Below are positions 1 through 8,358 of a DNA stretch of 64,000 bases, in pieces. The DNA lies in NCBI RefSeq assembly GCF_008807415.1, contig NZ_CP043626.1, forward strand, positions 2,728,001 through 2,792,000, written 5' to 3'. The DNA comes from Pseudomonas denitrificans (nom. rej.). GTDB lineage: Bacteria > Pseudomonadota > Gammaproteobacteria > Pseudomonadales > Pseudomonadaceae. The position numbers were made by a program, and so were the translations under genes. Position 1 is the stretch's first letter; each line of letters starts with the position of its first letter. Under the pieces are notes generated by a model that searched no databases, was not told where the DNA came from, and worked only from the letters and a program-made list of their open reading frames with translations.

Positions 1-467
1 TGGTGTCGAAGCCGCAGAGCGTCGAACGCGCCCGCGCCGCCGGCTGCAATGAAGTGCTGGTGTTCGATGCCGCGACGCTCGCCGATCAGGTCCGCGAGAT
101 CACCGACGGGCACAAGGTCGACGTGGTCTACGACCCCATTGGCCGCGCCACTTTCGAAGCCTCGCTGGACTGCCTGCGCCCGCGCGGCCTGCTGGTGAGC
201 TTCGGCATCGCCTCCGGCGCGCCGCCGGCCGTGGAAGTCGCCACGCTGAACGCCAAGGGCTCGCTGTTCCTCACCCGCCCCTCGCTCGCCGCGCACACCG
301 CCTCTGCCGAGGAATACCAGCAGCGTGCAAAGGACGTCCTGCAGGCCGTCGCGGACGGTATCATCCAGCCTCGCGTGTGGCGTCGTTACCCGCTGGCGGA
401 AGTCGCCCGGGCCCACGCCGACCTGCACGAAGGCCGCTCCGAAGGGACCCTCGTACTCACGCCATGA
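1..467 (+). CDS. Quinone oxidoreductase / zinc-type alcohol dehydrogenase family, 3' part
   Basis: This is the C-terminal half (about 154 residues visible) of a medium-chain dehydrogenase/reductase of the NADPH:quinone oxidoreductase type; the 5' part lies before the window. The visible part runs from the end of the nucleotide-binding Rossmann fold (ERARAAGCNEVLVFD), through the VDVVYDPIGRATFEASL strand-turn typical of quinone oxidoreductases, to the closing PLAEVARAHADLHEGRSEG helix, where the family usually reads A-H-x-x-L-E-x-x-x-x-x-G. The stop is TGA at 465-467. Known family members reduce quinones or alpha,beta-unsaturated carbonyls with NADPH; the substrate here cannot be told. A LysR gene follows 48 bp downstream on the same strand. 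Confidence 0.85.
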   Translation, partial: VSKPQSVERARAAGCNEVLVFDAATLADQVREITDGHKVDVVYDPIGRATFEASLDCLRPRGLLVSFGIASGAPPAVEVATLNAKGSLFLTRPSLAAHTASAEEYQQRAKDVLQAVADGIIQPRVWRRYPLAEVARAHADLHEGRSEGTLVLTP

Positions 468-515
468 CCACCACCGCGAGAGCCGCCCTGGTGGATTCGC
501 CGAATCAGGAGCCCT

Positions 516-1466
516 ATGGATCTGTTCGATAGTCGCCAGGCCGACGAACTCGCCACCCTCCTGGCGCTGGCCGAGCACGGCTCCTTCGCCGCCGCCGGCC
601 GCGCCCTGCAACGCCACCCATCGGTGTTGTCCAAACGCCTCGGCGCGCTGGAGCAACGCCTGGGCGTGCGGCTGGTGGAGCGCACCACCCGCCAGCTGCG
701 CTTCACCGACGAAGGCCTGCGCCTGGTGGAGTGCCTGCGCCAGGCCGCCAGCCTGATCGCCGAGGCCCAGGACCAGGCCACCCGCAGCGCGGCGCAGGTT
801 CAGGGCCGCCTGAAACTCGCCGTGCCGGCCGCCATGGGCCGGCTCTGGCTGAGCCCGATCCTCTCGCGTTTCGTCCTCGCTCACCCGCAGGTGACGCTGG
901 AAGTGGAGTACTCGGAGCGCTTCGTCGACCTCGTCGCCGAAGGCTTCGACGCCGCCATCCGCATCGGCGAACTGGCCGACAGCCGCCTGCTGGCCCGCCG
1001 GCTCTGCGACCTGCGGCGCATCCTCTGCGCCGCCCCCGACTACCTGGAGCGCCACGGCACCCCGCGAGCGCCGGCTGAGCTGGCCACCCACAATTGCCTG
1101 GGTTTCACCGGCCTGCACACCTGGCCGGACTGGAAGCTGGCCAACGGCAACCGGCAGCAGACCGTTCGCGTCAGCGGCAACCTGCACAGCAACGACAACG
1201 AGGCCCTGCTCTCGGCAGCGCGCCTGGGCGTGGGCATCCTCGCCGGCGGCGAATGGCTGATGAAGCACGACCTCGACGCCGGCCGCCTGGTGCGGGTGCT
1301 GCCGGGCTGGCAACTGGACGCCTCTGCCGGCATCTACTTCGTGCGCCCTTCGGCGCGCTACAGCTCGGCGACCAGCGAAGTGTTCAAGGCATGGATCGAG
1401 GTGCAGTTCGCCGACGGTGCGCCATGGGAGATCGGGCCGGACACCCAGCCCTCGCCCCCGCGATAA
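516..1466 (+). CDS. LysR-family transcriptional regulator
   Basis: The 316-residue protein has a LysR architecture. An N-terminal winged helix-turn-helix occupies about residues 5-65 (LLALAEHGSFAAAGRALQRH then LSKRLGALEQRLGVRLVERT), and a periplasmic-binding-like effector domain occupies about 90-300 (GRLKLAVPAAMGRLWLSPIL, RIGELADSRLLARRL). The ATG follows AGGAGCCCT at good spacing. It lies between a quinone oxidoreductase gene and an SDR gene on the same strand and could control either. The effector half resembles the CrgA/AaeR-like group (the RIGELADS motif recurs in the LysR at 7468). The C-terminus is slightly long and Pro-rich. Effector unknown. Confidence 0.93.
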   Translation: MDLFDSRQADELATLLALAEHGSFAAAGRALQRHPSVLSKRLGALEQRLGVRLVERTTRQLRFTDEGLRLVECLRQAASLIAEAQDQATRSAAQVQGRLKLAVPAAMGRLWLSPILSRFVLAHPQVTLEVEYSERFVDLVAEGFDAAIRIGELADSRLLARRLCDLRRILCAAPDYLERHGTPRAPAELATHNCLGFTGLHTWPDWKLANGNRQQTVRVSGNLHSNDNEALLSAARLGVGILAGGEWLMKHDLDAGRLVRVLPGWQLDASAGIYFVRPSARYSSATSEVFKAWIEVQFADGAPWEIGPDTQPSPPR

Positions 1467-1579
1467 AGCTTTTCTTTGCCGGGCGCGAAGATTTAATCGG
1501 TCGCGGCCCTGCCCGCTCCTGTCGATCATGGTTCCTGCGCCGGACTCGCACCGGTTGCCCCACTCGACAGGAGATTTCC

Positions 1580-2323
1580 ATGCTCAAAGGCAAGACAGCC
1601 CTCATCACCGGCGGCAGTTCCGGCATCGGCCTCGCTACGGCCCGCCTGCTCCTCGACAACGGCGCCCGCGTCGCCATCACCGGACGCGACACCGCAAGGC
1701 TGGCCGCCGCCCGCAAGGAGCTCGGTGCCGACCTGCTTACCCTGGCCTGCGACGTGCGCTCGCGCGAGCAGTTGCAGGAGATGGCCGGCGAAGTCCGCAA
1801 TGCCTTCGGCGCCCTGGACATCTTCTTCGCCAACGCCGGCGTCGCCTACGGGACGCCGTTGGCGAGCACCACCGAAGAGCAGTACGACGGCCTGATGGAC
1901 ATCAACCTGAAGGGCCTGTTCTTCTCCGTGCAAGCCGTGGAGCCGATCCTGCGCAACGGCGGCTCGATCATCCTCAATACCCCCTGGCTCAACCAGGTGG
2001 GCACGCCCGGCCGCGCCCTGCTGTCGGCATCCAAGGCAGCGGTGCGCTCGCTGGCCCGCACACTGTCGGCGGAACTGCTGGAGCGGCAGATCCGCGTCAA
2101 CGCGGTCAGCCCCGGCGCCATCGAAACGCCAATCCACCGCAGTCCGGGGCAGACCGAAGAGGACTTCCGCGCATACGCCGAGCGTGTCGGCCGCCAGGCG
2201 CCAATCGGACGCATGGGGCGCCCCGAGGAAATCGCCGCCGCGGTGCTGTTCCTCGCCAGCGATGCCTCCAGTTACATGCTCGGCGCGGAAATCCTCGTCG
2301 ATGGCGGCAGGGCCGAGCTGTGA
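1580..2323 (+). CDS. SDR-family protein lacking the canonical catalytic Tyr
   Basis: This 247-residue short-chain dehydrogenase/reductase has an intact cofactor side: TGGSSGIG near residue 10, a GR after strand 2 (suggesting NADP preference), FANAG near residue 85, and the closing VDGG. The start is supported by GACAGGAGATTTCC before the ATG. The active site is unusual. Where the family normally has Y-x-x-x-K the protein reads L-S-A-S-K, and the Ser region reads LNTPWLNQ, so both the catalytic Tyr and the usual Ser are replaced while the Lys is kept. This could be a subfamily with other chemistry or a non-catalytic binding protein. Its stop codon overlaps the GTG start of the cupin gene, so the two are probably translationally coupled. 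Confidence 0.85.
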   Translation: MLKGKTALITGGSSGIGLATARLLLDNGARVAITGRDTARLAAARKELGADLLTLACDVRSREQLQEMAGEVRNAFGALDIFFANAGVAYGTPLASTTEEQYDGLMDINLKGLFFSVQAVEPILRNGGSIILNTPWLNQVGTPGRALLSASKAAVRSLARTLSAELLERQIRVNAVSPGAIETPIHRSPGQTEEDFRAYAERVGRQAPIGRMGRPEEIAAAVLFLASDASSYMLGAEILVDGGRAEL

Positions 2324-2961
2324 TTCCCGAACGCCTCCACGACGACCTGTCGCAACGGGCGATCCGCCACGGCGCCGCCCAGCCCTGGATCGCCTCCCCG
2401 CAGCCCGGCGTGGAGCGGCTGCCGCTCTATCGCGTGGGCGGCGAGCGTGCCCGTGCCACCAGTCTGGTGCGATACGCACCGGGCAGCCGCTTCCCTGGCC
2501 ACGGCCATCCTGGCGGCGAGGAATTCCTCGTGCTGCAAGGGACCTTCGAGGACGAGCACGGCCGCTACCCGGGCGGCACCTATGTGCGTAACCCGCCCGG
2601 CAGCCGGCACTCGCCGGGCTCGACCGAGGGCTGTGTAATCTTCGTCCGCTTGCGGCAATTCCCCGACCATGACCACGAACAGGTCGTCGTGCCGACGCTA
2701 CCAGGCCATGGCCAGCCGCTGTTCGAAAGTGACGATGAGCGGGTCTGGCTGCAGGTCATCGAACCCGGTGGCCACTGGCGACACGCCAATCCACGTGGGC
2801 TGGAAGTACTGGTCCTGCAGGGCTGGATGACGCTCAGCGAGCTGCGGCTGCATCCCCTGAGCTGGATGCGCCTGCCACCCGGCATGGAGCTGGCCGGCGT
2901 GGCGGGCAACCGGGGCGCCTGCCTGTGGGTGAAGGACGCGGCGCCCGACCTAGGCTTCTGA
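2320..2961 (+). CDS. Double-cupin protein (ChrR-like cupin)
   Basis: The 213-residue protein starts at a GTG inside the GTGA overlap with the SDR stop. The first cupin motif is HGHPGGEEFLVLQG (H-x-H then E, about residues 65-80), followed by the second motif with NPPGSRHSPGS around residue 90, as in the anti-sigma ChrR/anti-ECF cupin group. A second, more degenerate cupin half follows (EVLVLQG around 165). Metal ligands H, H, E and H are visible only in the first half. There is no zinc-binding anti-sigma N-terminal domain and no ECF sigma gene beside it, so an enzymatic or small-molecule-binding role coupled to the SDR is more likely. The last 12 bp overlap the convergent LysR gene. Confidence 0.8.
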   Translation: MIPERLHDDLSQRAIRHGAAQPWIASPQPGVERLPLYRVGGERARATSLVRYAPGSRFPGHGHPGGEEFLVLQGTFEDEHGRYPGGTYVRNPPGSRHSPGSTEGCVIFVRLRQFPDHDHEQVVVPTLPGHGQPLFESDDERVWLQVIEPGGHWRHANPRGLEVLVLQGWMTLSELRLHPLSWMRLPPGMELAGVAGNRGACLWVKDAAPDLGF

Positions 2962-3882
2962 CGCCAACGCCCCGGCCTCGCCGAGCACCCAGTCGCGGAA
3001 TGCCCGCACCTTGGGCAGCTCGCCGCACTCCGGGCGATAGACCACGTAGTAAGCCTGGGTCAACGGGCAATCCAGGCCCTTGTCGGCGAAGGGGCGGATC
3101 AGCCGGCCCGCCGCCAGGTCGTCGCGCACCATCACGCTGCGTGCCAGCGCCAGTCCCTGCCCTTCCATCGCCGCCTGCAGCACCGCCGCCGAGTTGTTGA
3201 TGCGCAGCCCGTGGTTCGCCTTGATCTGCGGGTAGCCCGACGCATCCAGCCACATGCGCCAGGTCGGGTAATCCGGCTCGTTGGCCATCGACAGGTCATG
3301 GATCAGCGTGCTGCCCTCCAGCGCCGCGGCAGAGAGCGTTCCGCCCATGAGCTGTGCGAAGTCCGGCGAGCACACCGGGAACATCACCTCGTCCATCAGC
3401 CGCACCGCCGTCAGACCGGGCCATTTTCCGCCGCCATAGCGCACGCCGACATCGATTCGCTCGGCCTGGAAGTCCACCGAACGCGCATTGGTGTCCAGCA
3501 GCACATCCAGGTCCGGATAGGCCTGCTGGAAGCGCTCGATGCGCGGCAACAGCCACTTGGCGGCAAAAGCCGGGCTGACGGTGATGGTCAGCCCGGCGTG
3601 CATACCGGCGTCCTTCAGCCGCGCTAGCCCCACCGTCAACCGTTCGAAGCCTTCGCGAATATCCGGCAGCGCCGCGCGTGCCGCATCGGTCAGCACCAGT
3701 CGCGCACTGCCGCTGCTCGCCCGGGCGAACAAGGCAATGCCCAACCACGACTCGAGATTGCGTACCTGCTGGCCGACCGCGGCCGGGGTGACGTTCAGCT
3801 CCGCCGCCGCAGCGGAAAAGCTCTGGTGCCGCGCCGCCGCATCGAAGGCGCGCAGTGCATTCAGGTAGGCCGGTGTGGTCAT
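2950..3882 (-). CDS. LysR-family regulator, GcvA-like
   Basis: This 310-residue LysR protein starts at MTTPAYLNALRAFDAAARH. The N-terminal HTH (SFSAAAAELNVTPAAVGQQV) and the effector-domain pattern (ISPAFAAKWL-like VSPAFAAKWLLPR, then DVGVRYGGGKWPGL) are typical of the GcvA/TrpI branch. I chose the ATG at 3882 because the family usually begins 3-5 residues before the L-x-A-L-R-A-F motif; an upstream in-frame extension would be basic, unconserved sequence. It is divergent from the SDR gene at 4062, and the intergenic region carries a 12-bp motif repeated at both gene starts, so it probably controls that SDR and itself. Confidence 0.93.
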   Translation of the reverse strand: MTTPAYLNALRAFDAAARHQSFSAAAAELNVTPAAVGQQVRNLESWLGIALFARASSGSARLVLTDAARAALPDIREGFERLTVGLARLKDAGMHAGLTITVSPAFAAKWLLPRIERFQQAYPDLDVLLDTNARSVDFQAERIDVGVRYGGGKWPGLTAVRLMDEVMFPVCSPDFAQLMGGTLSAAALEGSTLIHDLSMANEPDYPTWRMWLDASGYPQIKANHGLRINNSAAVLQAAMEGQGLALARSVMVRDDLAAGRLIRPFADKGLDCPLTQAYYVVYRPECGELPKVRAFRDWVLGEAGALASEA

Positions 3883-3884
3883 GG

Positions 3885-3897
3885 ATAGTTTTTCTAT
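3885..3897. promoter_or_regulatory. ATAG-N5-CTAT inverted repeat at the LysR start (copy 1)
   Basis: ATAGTTTTTCTAT lies 2 bp upstream of the LysR start codon at 3882. It is an inverted repeat ATAG-TTTTT-CTAT. Twelve bases of it recur exactly at 4066-4077. LysR proteins bind T-N11-A-like interrupted dyads, and their own promoters often carry one, so an autoregulatory site is plausible. This is inference. Confidence 0.45.
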
Positions 3898-4061
3898 TCC
3901 GCCAGCGAAGAACTTCTGCGTTGTTGCCGCCCCGGCCCGGTTCGACAATGCGCACCAGGCCGGAGCCACTTGAAGCCTGAAAGATAGCAGATACGGCATC
4001 CCCAGACAGGCTCCGGCGATCAACAGCAGCTTTCCTCCCTGACACAACGAGGACTCCCACC

Positions 4062-4835
4062 ATGAATAGTTTTTCTAACAAGGTTGCCATCATCACCGGC
4101 GGCGGCTCGGGCATCGGCAAGGAAGTCGCGCGGCGACTGGTCGAGGCCGGCGCCAGCGTCGTCATCGGCGGCCGCGACGGCGTCAAGCTCAATACAGCGG
4201 CCCGCGAGATCGACCCCAGCGGCCAGCGTGTGCGCACCCTCGCCGGCAGCATCGCCGACCCGGCCACCGCCCAGGCGCTGGTCGACCTGGCGCAACGCGA
4301 ATTCGGCGGCGTCGACGTCCTCATCAACAACGCCGGCATCTTCACGCCCAAGCCGTTCCTGGAGGTCAGCCCGCAGGAGTACGACGCCTTCCTCGATACC
4401 ATCCTCAAGGGCAAGTTCTTCATGGCCCAGGCAGCGGCCAAAGCCATGCTCCAGCGCGGCGGCGGCGCCATCGTGCAAACCGGCTCGCTGTGGGCCATCC
4501 AGGCCATCGGCGCCACGCCGTCGGCGGCCTACTCCGCCGCCAATGCCGGCGTGCATGCGCTGACCCGTAACCTGGCCATCGAACTGGCCGGCTCGAACAT
4601 CCGCATCAACACCGTGGCCCCTGCCGTAGTGGAGACCCCTGTCTACGGCAGCTTCATGGACGCCGAGCAGGTCAGGCAGGTGCTGCCGACCTTCAACGCC
4701 TTCCACCCGCTGGGCCGCAACGGCCAGCCGGGCGACGTGGCGGCGGCGATCCTGTTCCTCGCCTCCGATGAGGCCTCGTGGATTACCGGCACCGTGCTGC
4801 CGGTGGATGGCGGCGTGACCGCCGGACGTCAATGA
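4062..4835 (+). CDS. SDR-family oxidoreductase with Asn in place of the catalytic Lys
   Basis: This 257-residue SDR has a clear TGGGSGIG cofactor loop near residue 12, NNAG near residue 87, catalytic Ser in QTGSLWAI and a PVDGG terminus. Its active-site motif reads Y-S-A-A-N rather than Y-x-x-x-K, so the Lys that normally lowers the Tyr pKa is Asn. The start ATG follows CGAGGACTCCCACC. It is divergent from a GcvA-like LysR and followed 14 bp later by a carboxymuconolactone-decarboxylase-family gene, suggesting an operon controlled by that LysR. Substrate unknown. Together with the SDR at 1580 this makes two SDRs with altered active sites within 3 kb. Confidence 0.88.
   Translation: MNSFSNKVAIITGGGSGIGKEVARRLVEAGASVVIGGRDGVKLNTAAREIDPSGQRVRTLAGSIADPATAQALVDLAQREFGGVDVLINNAGIFTPKPFLEVSPQEYDAFLDTILKGKFFMAQAAAKAMLQRGGGAIVQTGSLWAIQAIGATPSAAYSAANAGVHALTRNLAIELAGSNIRINTVAPAVVETPVYGSFMDAEQVRQVLPTFNAFHPLGRNGQPGDVAAAILFLASDEASWITGTVLPVDGGVTAGRQ
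4066..4077. repeat. ATAGTTTTTCTA repeat (copy 2) inside SDR codons 2-6
   Basis: The 12-mer ATAGTTTTTCTA is identical to 3885-3896. Here it lies just inside the SDR coding region, so it constrains the first residues (N-S-F-S-N). Two direct copies 181 bp apart frame the divergent LysR/SDR promoter region. Confidence 0.45.
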
Positions 4836-4849
4836 AAGGAGAACAGAAC

Positions 4850-5184
4850 ATGATGAACTGGAACGACTACTTCACCAGCCTGATCGAACGCGTCGGCGAG
4901 TTCGCCGGCCTGGCCCGGCGGCCATGCGCGGCCTGAACACCCTGGGCAACTTGCCAGCCACGCACCTGGAGCCCAAGGTGCATGAGCTGATCGCCCTGTC
5001 GGTGGCCATCACCACCCGCTGCGATGGCTGCATCGCCACCCACGTACGGGCGGCGCTCAAGCACGGCGCAACCCGCGAGGAAATCGCCGAAGCACTGGGT
5101 GTGGCCATCGCGCTGAACGCCGGCGCCGCTCTGACCTACACGGCACGGGTGTTCGACGCCGTGGCGGCGTTCGACAAATCCTGA
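4850..5184 (+). pseudogene. AhpD/carboxymuconolactone decarboxylase family, frameshifted
   Basis: The ATG at 4850 (SD AAAGGAG) begins MMNWNDYFTSLIERVGEFAGLAR, typical of this family, but the frame stops at 4926. The rest (MRGLNTLGNLPATHLEPK onward) continues in another frame to 5184. Adding one G to the GG at about 4918-4919 restores a 111-residue protein. The restored protein carries the AhpD-like redox motif C-D-G-C-x-x-x-H (TTRCDGCIATH) and the AEALGVAIALNAG helix. Family members are small peroxidase or decarboxylase-like alpha-helical proteins that act with a Cys pair. It follows the SDR by 14 bp. The single missing base in a G run matches other errors in this window, so the gene may be intact in the organism. 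Confidence 0.85.
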
Positions 5185-5242
5185 ACGAGCCGGGGCGCCA
5201 GATGGCGCCCCGGTTGCGAATCGACCCGAGCGGAGAGCCCTG

Positions 5243-6319
5243 ATGTCCTCACGCAAGATCGCCATTGTCGGTGGCGGGCTGGCCGGCCTGTACGCGGCCT
5301 ATCGCCTGCAACGGCTGGGTATCGACTGGGAGCTGTTCGAGGCGCGCCCGCGCCTTGGCGGGCGCATCCTGTCAACGCCGGCTGGCGGCATCGACCTTGG
5401 CCCGACCTGGTTCTGGCCGGATTGCCAGCCACGCCTGCAAGATCTCGCAAGCGAGCTGGGTCTGGAAACGTTTGCGCAATATGAAGACGGCGATGCGCTG
5501 ATCGAGCGCTGGGGTACCCAGGTGCAACGCCGACCGGGCTACACCTCCGGGAACCTCTCGCTGCGCATCGAAGGCGGCACCGGCCGCCTGGTTCAGGCGT
5601 TGGCCGAGCGCTTGCCCGCGCAACGGCTTTTCCTGCACAGCGAACTGCAACAGATCGTGCTCGAGAACAGCGGCGCGCGCCTGAGCCTTGCCTGCTCCGG
5701 CCCCGTGCGGGAAGGTTTCCGCGCCGTCTGGCTCGCCATTCCGCCGCGCCTGGCGGCCCGCCTGCATTTTACCCCGGCGTTGCCGGCCGACGTGGTGAAG
5801 AGGCTCGTCGAAGTACCGACCTGGATGGCCTCCCACGCCAAGTACGTGGCCCGCTATGCGCGGCCGTTCTGGCGTGAGTCGGGGCTCTCCGGCGACGCCT
5901 TCAGCGGCACCGGCCCGCTCGCGGAGGTACATGACGCCGGCCACGCGGGTGGCGCCGCGCTGTTCGGCTTCCTTGGACCGAGCGCCGCACAGCGCCGGGC
6001 GCTGGATGGCCCGGCGCTCATGGCGGCCTGCCGTGCGCAGCTGGTCCGGCTGTTCGGCGAAGCGGCTGCGCACCCCATCGACGAAAGCCTGCAGGACTGG
6101 GCGCAGGAGCCACTGACTGCCACCGAGGACGACCAGATTGCGCCACGCTGGCACGGTCTGCAGGACCTGACCGGCCTGCTGGACAGGCATTCACAGCATC
6201 GCCTGCGCCTGATCGGCAGCGAAGCCGGTGGCGAGCAGGCCGGCTACATGGAAGGCGCGCTGCTGGCTGTCGAGCGCGCCGTCCAGGCACTGCCGTCGGA
6301 TGAACGCCTCAGACCGTGA
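5243..6319 (+). CDS. FAD-dependent amine oxidase (flavin monoamine oxidase family)
   Basis: This 358-residue flavoprotein opens with the dinucleotide-binding motif GGGLAGLYAAYRL at about residue 10, an acidic ELFEAR at the end of strand 2, and the amine-oxidase motif RPRLGGRIL. The terminal FAD-binding strand (EAGGEQAGYMEGALLAVERA, given here only to show G-Y-M-E-G-A) is typical of monoamine oxidases and related protoporphyrinogen-type oxidases. It is shorter than eukaryotic MAOs (about 500), as is common for bacterial members. The start follows CGGAGAGCCCTG. The 3' end overlaps the convergent quinone oxidoreductase by 11 bp. The oxidised amine is unknown. Confidence 0.88.
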   Translation: MSSRKIAIVGGGLAGLYAAYRLQRLGIDWELFEARPRLGGRILSTPAGGIDLGPTWFWPDCQPRLQDLASELGLETFAQYEDGDALIERWGTQVQRRPGYTSGNLSLRIEGGTGRLVQALAERLPAQRLFLHSELQQIVLENSGARLSLACSGPVREGFRAVWLAIPPRLAARLHFTPALPADVVKRLVEVPTWMASHAKYVARYARPFWRESGLSGDAFSGTGPLAEVHDAGHAGGAALFGFLGPSAAQRRALDGPALMAACRAQLVRLFGEAAAHPIDESLQDWAQEPLTATEDDQIAPRWHGLQDLTGLLDRHSQHRLRLIGSEAGGEQAGYMEGALLAVERAVQALPSDERLRP

Positions 6320-7298
6320 CGACGATCTTGCCCACTTGCTGGTTGGCTTCGAGGAAGCGATGGGCGTCCTGGATCTGCTCCAGCGGGAAGGTCCGCGCGA
6401 TCACCGGGCTCAGCGCACCGGACTCCAGTCCCTTGACGATGAACGCTTTGGCGCGCTCCAGCGCCGCCGGGTCGGCAACGATCTCGGCGTAGAGGTAGCC
6501 CTTCAGCGTCAGGCTCTTGCCCAGCACGGTGAACAGCGGGAAAGGCGTCGGTTCCGGGCTCAGCGCGCCGTACTCGAGGAGGATGCCGCCCCGCGCCATG
6601 GCCTGGGTGAGCACCTCGAAGCCGGGGCCGCCGATCGGGTCGAACACCACGCGCGCGCCCTGCCCTCCGGTCAGCGCCATCACCTGCTCGACGATGTCCT
6701 CGTCGTCACTGACGATCACATGACTGGCGCCAGCTTCCAGCAATGCCTGCTTCTTGGCCTGGGTGCGGGTCACGGCAATCGAGGTGGCGCCGACCATGCG
6801 GGCGATCTGGAACGCTGCGAGACCGACGCTGCTGGATGCCGCCGTGACCAGCACGAACTCGCCCCGGGACAGCTTCGCCTGCTCCACCAGCGCGCCCCAG
6901 GCAGTGACGTACTGCATCCAGGACGCTGCAGCCTGTTCGAAACTGAGGTTCTGCGGATGCTTCACCACCAGGTGCGCCGGCACGTTGGCCACTTCTCCGT
7001 AGGTGCCCCAGCGGGCGATATCCAGCGGCGGGATCAGGCTCACTGCATCGCCCACCGCGACCGCCTTCACGGAGCTGCCCAACGCACTCACCACACCGGC
7101 CGCCTCGTAGCCCAGGCGGCTGGGGAACTCGGCTTCCTGCAGGTAGGCGTGGTTGCGGAACATCACTTCGGCGCGGTTCAGGCCGATGGCCTTGACCGCG
7201 ATCTGCACCTCGTCCGCTGCCGGGGCGGGCACGTCCACCGCCTCCAGCTTCAGGACGCTGGCGTCACCGTATTGGTGGATTCTGACAATGCGGGCCAT
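6309..7298 (-). CDS. Zinc-independent quinone oxidoreductase / MDR family
   Basis: This complete 329-residue medium-chain reductase begins MARIVRIHQYGDASVLKLE. The N-terminal GroES-like domain has GYEAAGVVSALG around residue 63. The Rossmann domain has VTAASSSVGLAAFQIA around 153, where quinone oxidoreductases have A-A-x-G-x-V-G, and GARVVFDPIGGPGFE near 215. There are no structural-zinc Cys residues, fitting the zeta-crystallin/quinone reductase group. The start follows AGAGAGG. It resembles the truncated enzyme at the window start and is divergent from a LysR gene at 7468, which probably controls it. Confidence 0.92.
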   Translation of the reverse strand: MARIVRIHQYGDASVLKLEAVDVPAPAADEVQIAVKAIGLNRAEVMFRNHAYLQEAEFPSRLGYEAAGVVSALGSSVKAVAVGDAVSLIPPLDIARWGTYGEVANVPAHLVVKHPQNLSFEQAAASWMQYVTAWGALVEQAKLSRGEFVLVTAASSSVGLAAFQIARMVGATSIAVTRTQAKKQALLEAGASHVIVSDDEDIVEQVMALTGGQGARVVFDPIGGPGFEVLTQAMARGGILLEYGALSPEPTPFPLFTVLGKSLTLKGYLYAEIVADPAALERAKAFIVKGLESGALSPVIARTFPLEQIQDAHRFLEANQQVGKIVVTV

Positions 7299-7467
7299 GG
7301 AAACCTCTCTTCAGAGCTGGGGCCAGCGTGAAAGCGCAGGCCGGAATGGGAGTGTAGAAAGTCACGGCAGCAGTGCTCGACCGTTCGCGACAGGGGGAAA
7401 ATCTAGGCGTTGGCCGGGCTCGGATAAAGGCCTAGGATGGCCAGACACTTGAAACACAGGGTTTGCA

Positions 7468-8358
7468 ATGGACCGTCTCGAACAGATGGCCACCTTCGTC
7501 AGGGCAGTGGAGCTGGGCTCCTTCAGCGCGGTGGCCGAAGAACTGCAGATGTCGTCGCAACTGGTGGGCAAGCAGGTGAAGATGCTCGAGCAGCACCTGG
7601 GCCTGTCCCTGCTCAACCGAACCACGCGGCGGCAGAGCCTCACCGACTTCGGCCGGGCCTTCTACCAGCGTGCCAAACTGATCCTGGCGGACATGGAGGC
7701 GGCGGAAAGCCTCGCCGCCGTCACCCGTGGCACGCCCAGCGGGCGGCTGCGAATCAACGCGCCAGTGACCTTCGGCATGCGCGTCCTGTCGCCACGCCTG
7801 CTCGAGTACATGGTGCGCTACCCGCAAGTGGCGGTGGACCTGACGCTCTCCAACGACCTGGTGGACCTGGTCAACGACGGCTACGACGTGGTCTTCCGCA
7901 TCGGCGAGCTGGCCGACAGCCGCCTCAAGGCCGTGCCGCTGGCGCCCTACCGGCTCGTGCTGTGCGCCGCACCAGCGTACCTCGCGCGGCGCCCGGCGAT
8001 CCTCGCGCCCGAGGACCTGAGCCAGCACGAATGCCTGGGCTTCGCCTTTTCCGATGGCCGCTCCAGCTGGACCTTCGATGGGCCGGACGGGCGCATCGAG
8101 GTGCCGATTACAAGCCGTTTGACGATCAATCAGGGTGACCCGCTGCTGGCAGCGGCGGTGGCCGGGCTGGGCGTGGTGCTGCAACCCCAGGAGCTGGTCG
8201 GTGACGCGTTGCGCAGCGGCACGCTGGTGCAGCTGCTGCCGCAATACAGCGTGCCGACCTCGCCGATGCACATCCTCTACGCCCCGGACCGGCGCCTCAC
8301 ACCCAAGCTGCGCAGCTTCCTCGACTTCGCCATCGCCGCTTTCGGTCGTAGCGCATGA
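7468..8358 (+). CDS. LysR-family regulator
   Basis: The 296-residue protein begins MDRLEQMATFVRAVELGSFS and has the LysR HTH (VAEELQMSSQLVGKQVKMLE) and effector domain (RLRINAPVTFGMRVLSP, FRIGELADSRLKAVPL, LLAAAVAGLGVVLQP). It belongs to the large DhcR/CrgA-like cluster. Divergent from the quinone oxidoreductase at 6309-7298 with 169 bp between. Its stop overlaps the AraC-type start (ATGA), so two regulators of different families are translationally coupled. Confidence 0.93.
   Translation: MDRLEQMATFVRAVELGSFSAVAEELQMSSQLVGKQVKMLEQHLGLSLLNRTTRRQSLTDFGRAFYQRAKLILADMEAAESLAAVTRGTPSGRLRINAPVTFGMRVLSPRLLEYMVRYPQVAVDLTLSNDLVDLVNDGYDVVFRIGELADSRLKAVPLAPYRLVLCAAPAYLARRPAILAPEDLSQHECLGFAFSDGRSSWTFDGPDGRIEVPITSRLTINQGDPLLAAAVAGLGVVLQPQELVGDALRSGTLVQLLPQYSVPTSPMHILYAPDRRLTPKLRSFLDFAIAAFGRSA

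Noticed and set aside
2320..2961. ChrR-type anti-sigma factor
   Set aside because: The cupin part fits, but the N-terminal zinc-binding anti-sigma domain and a partner ECF sigma gene are missing.
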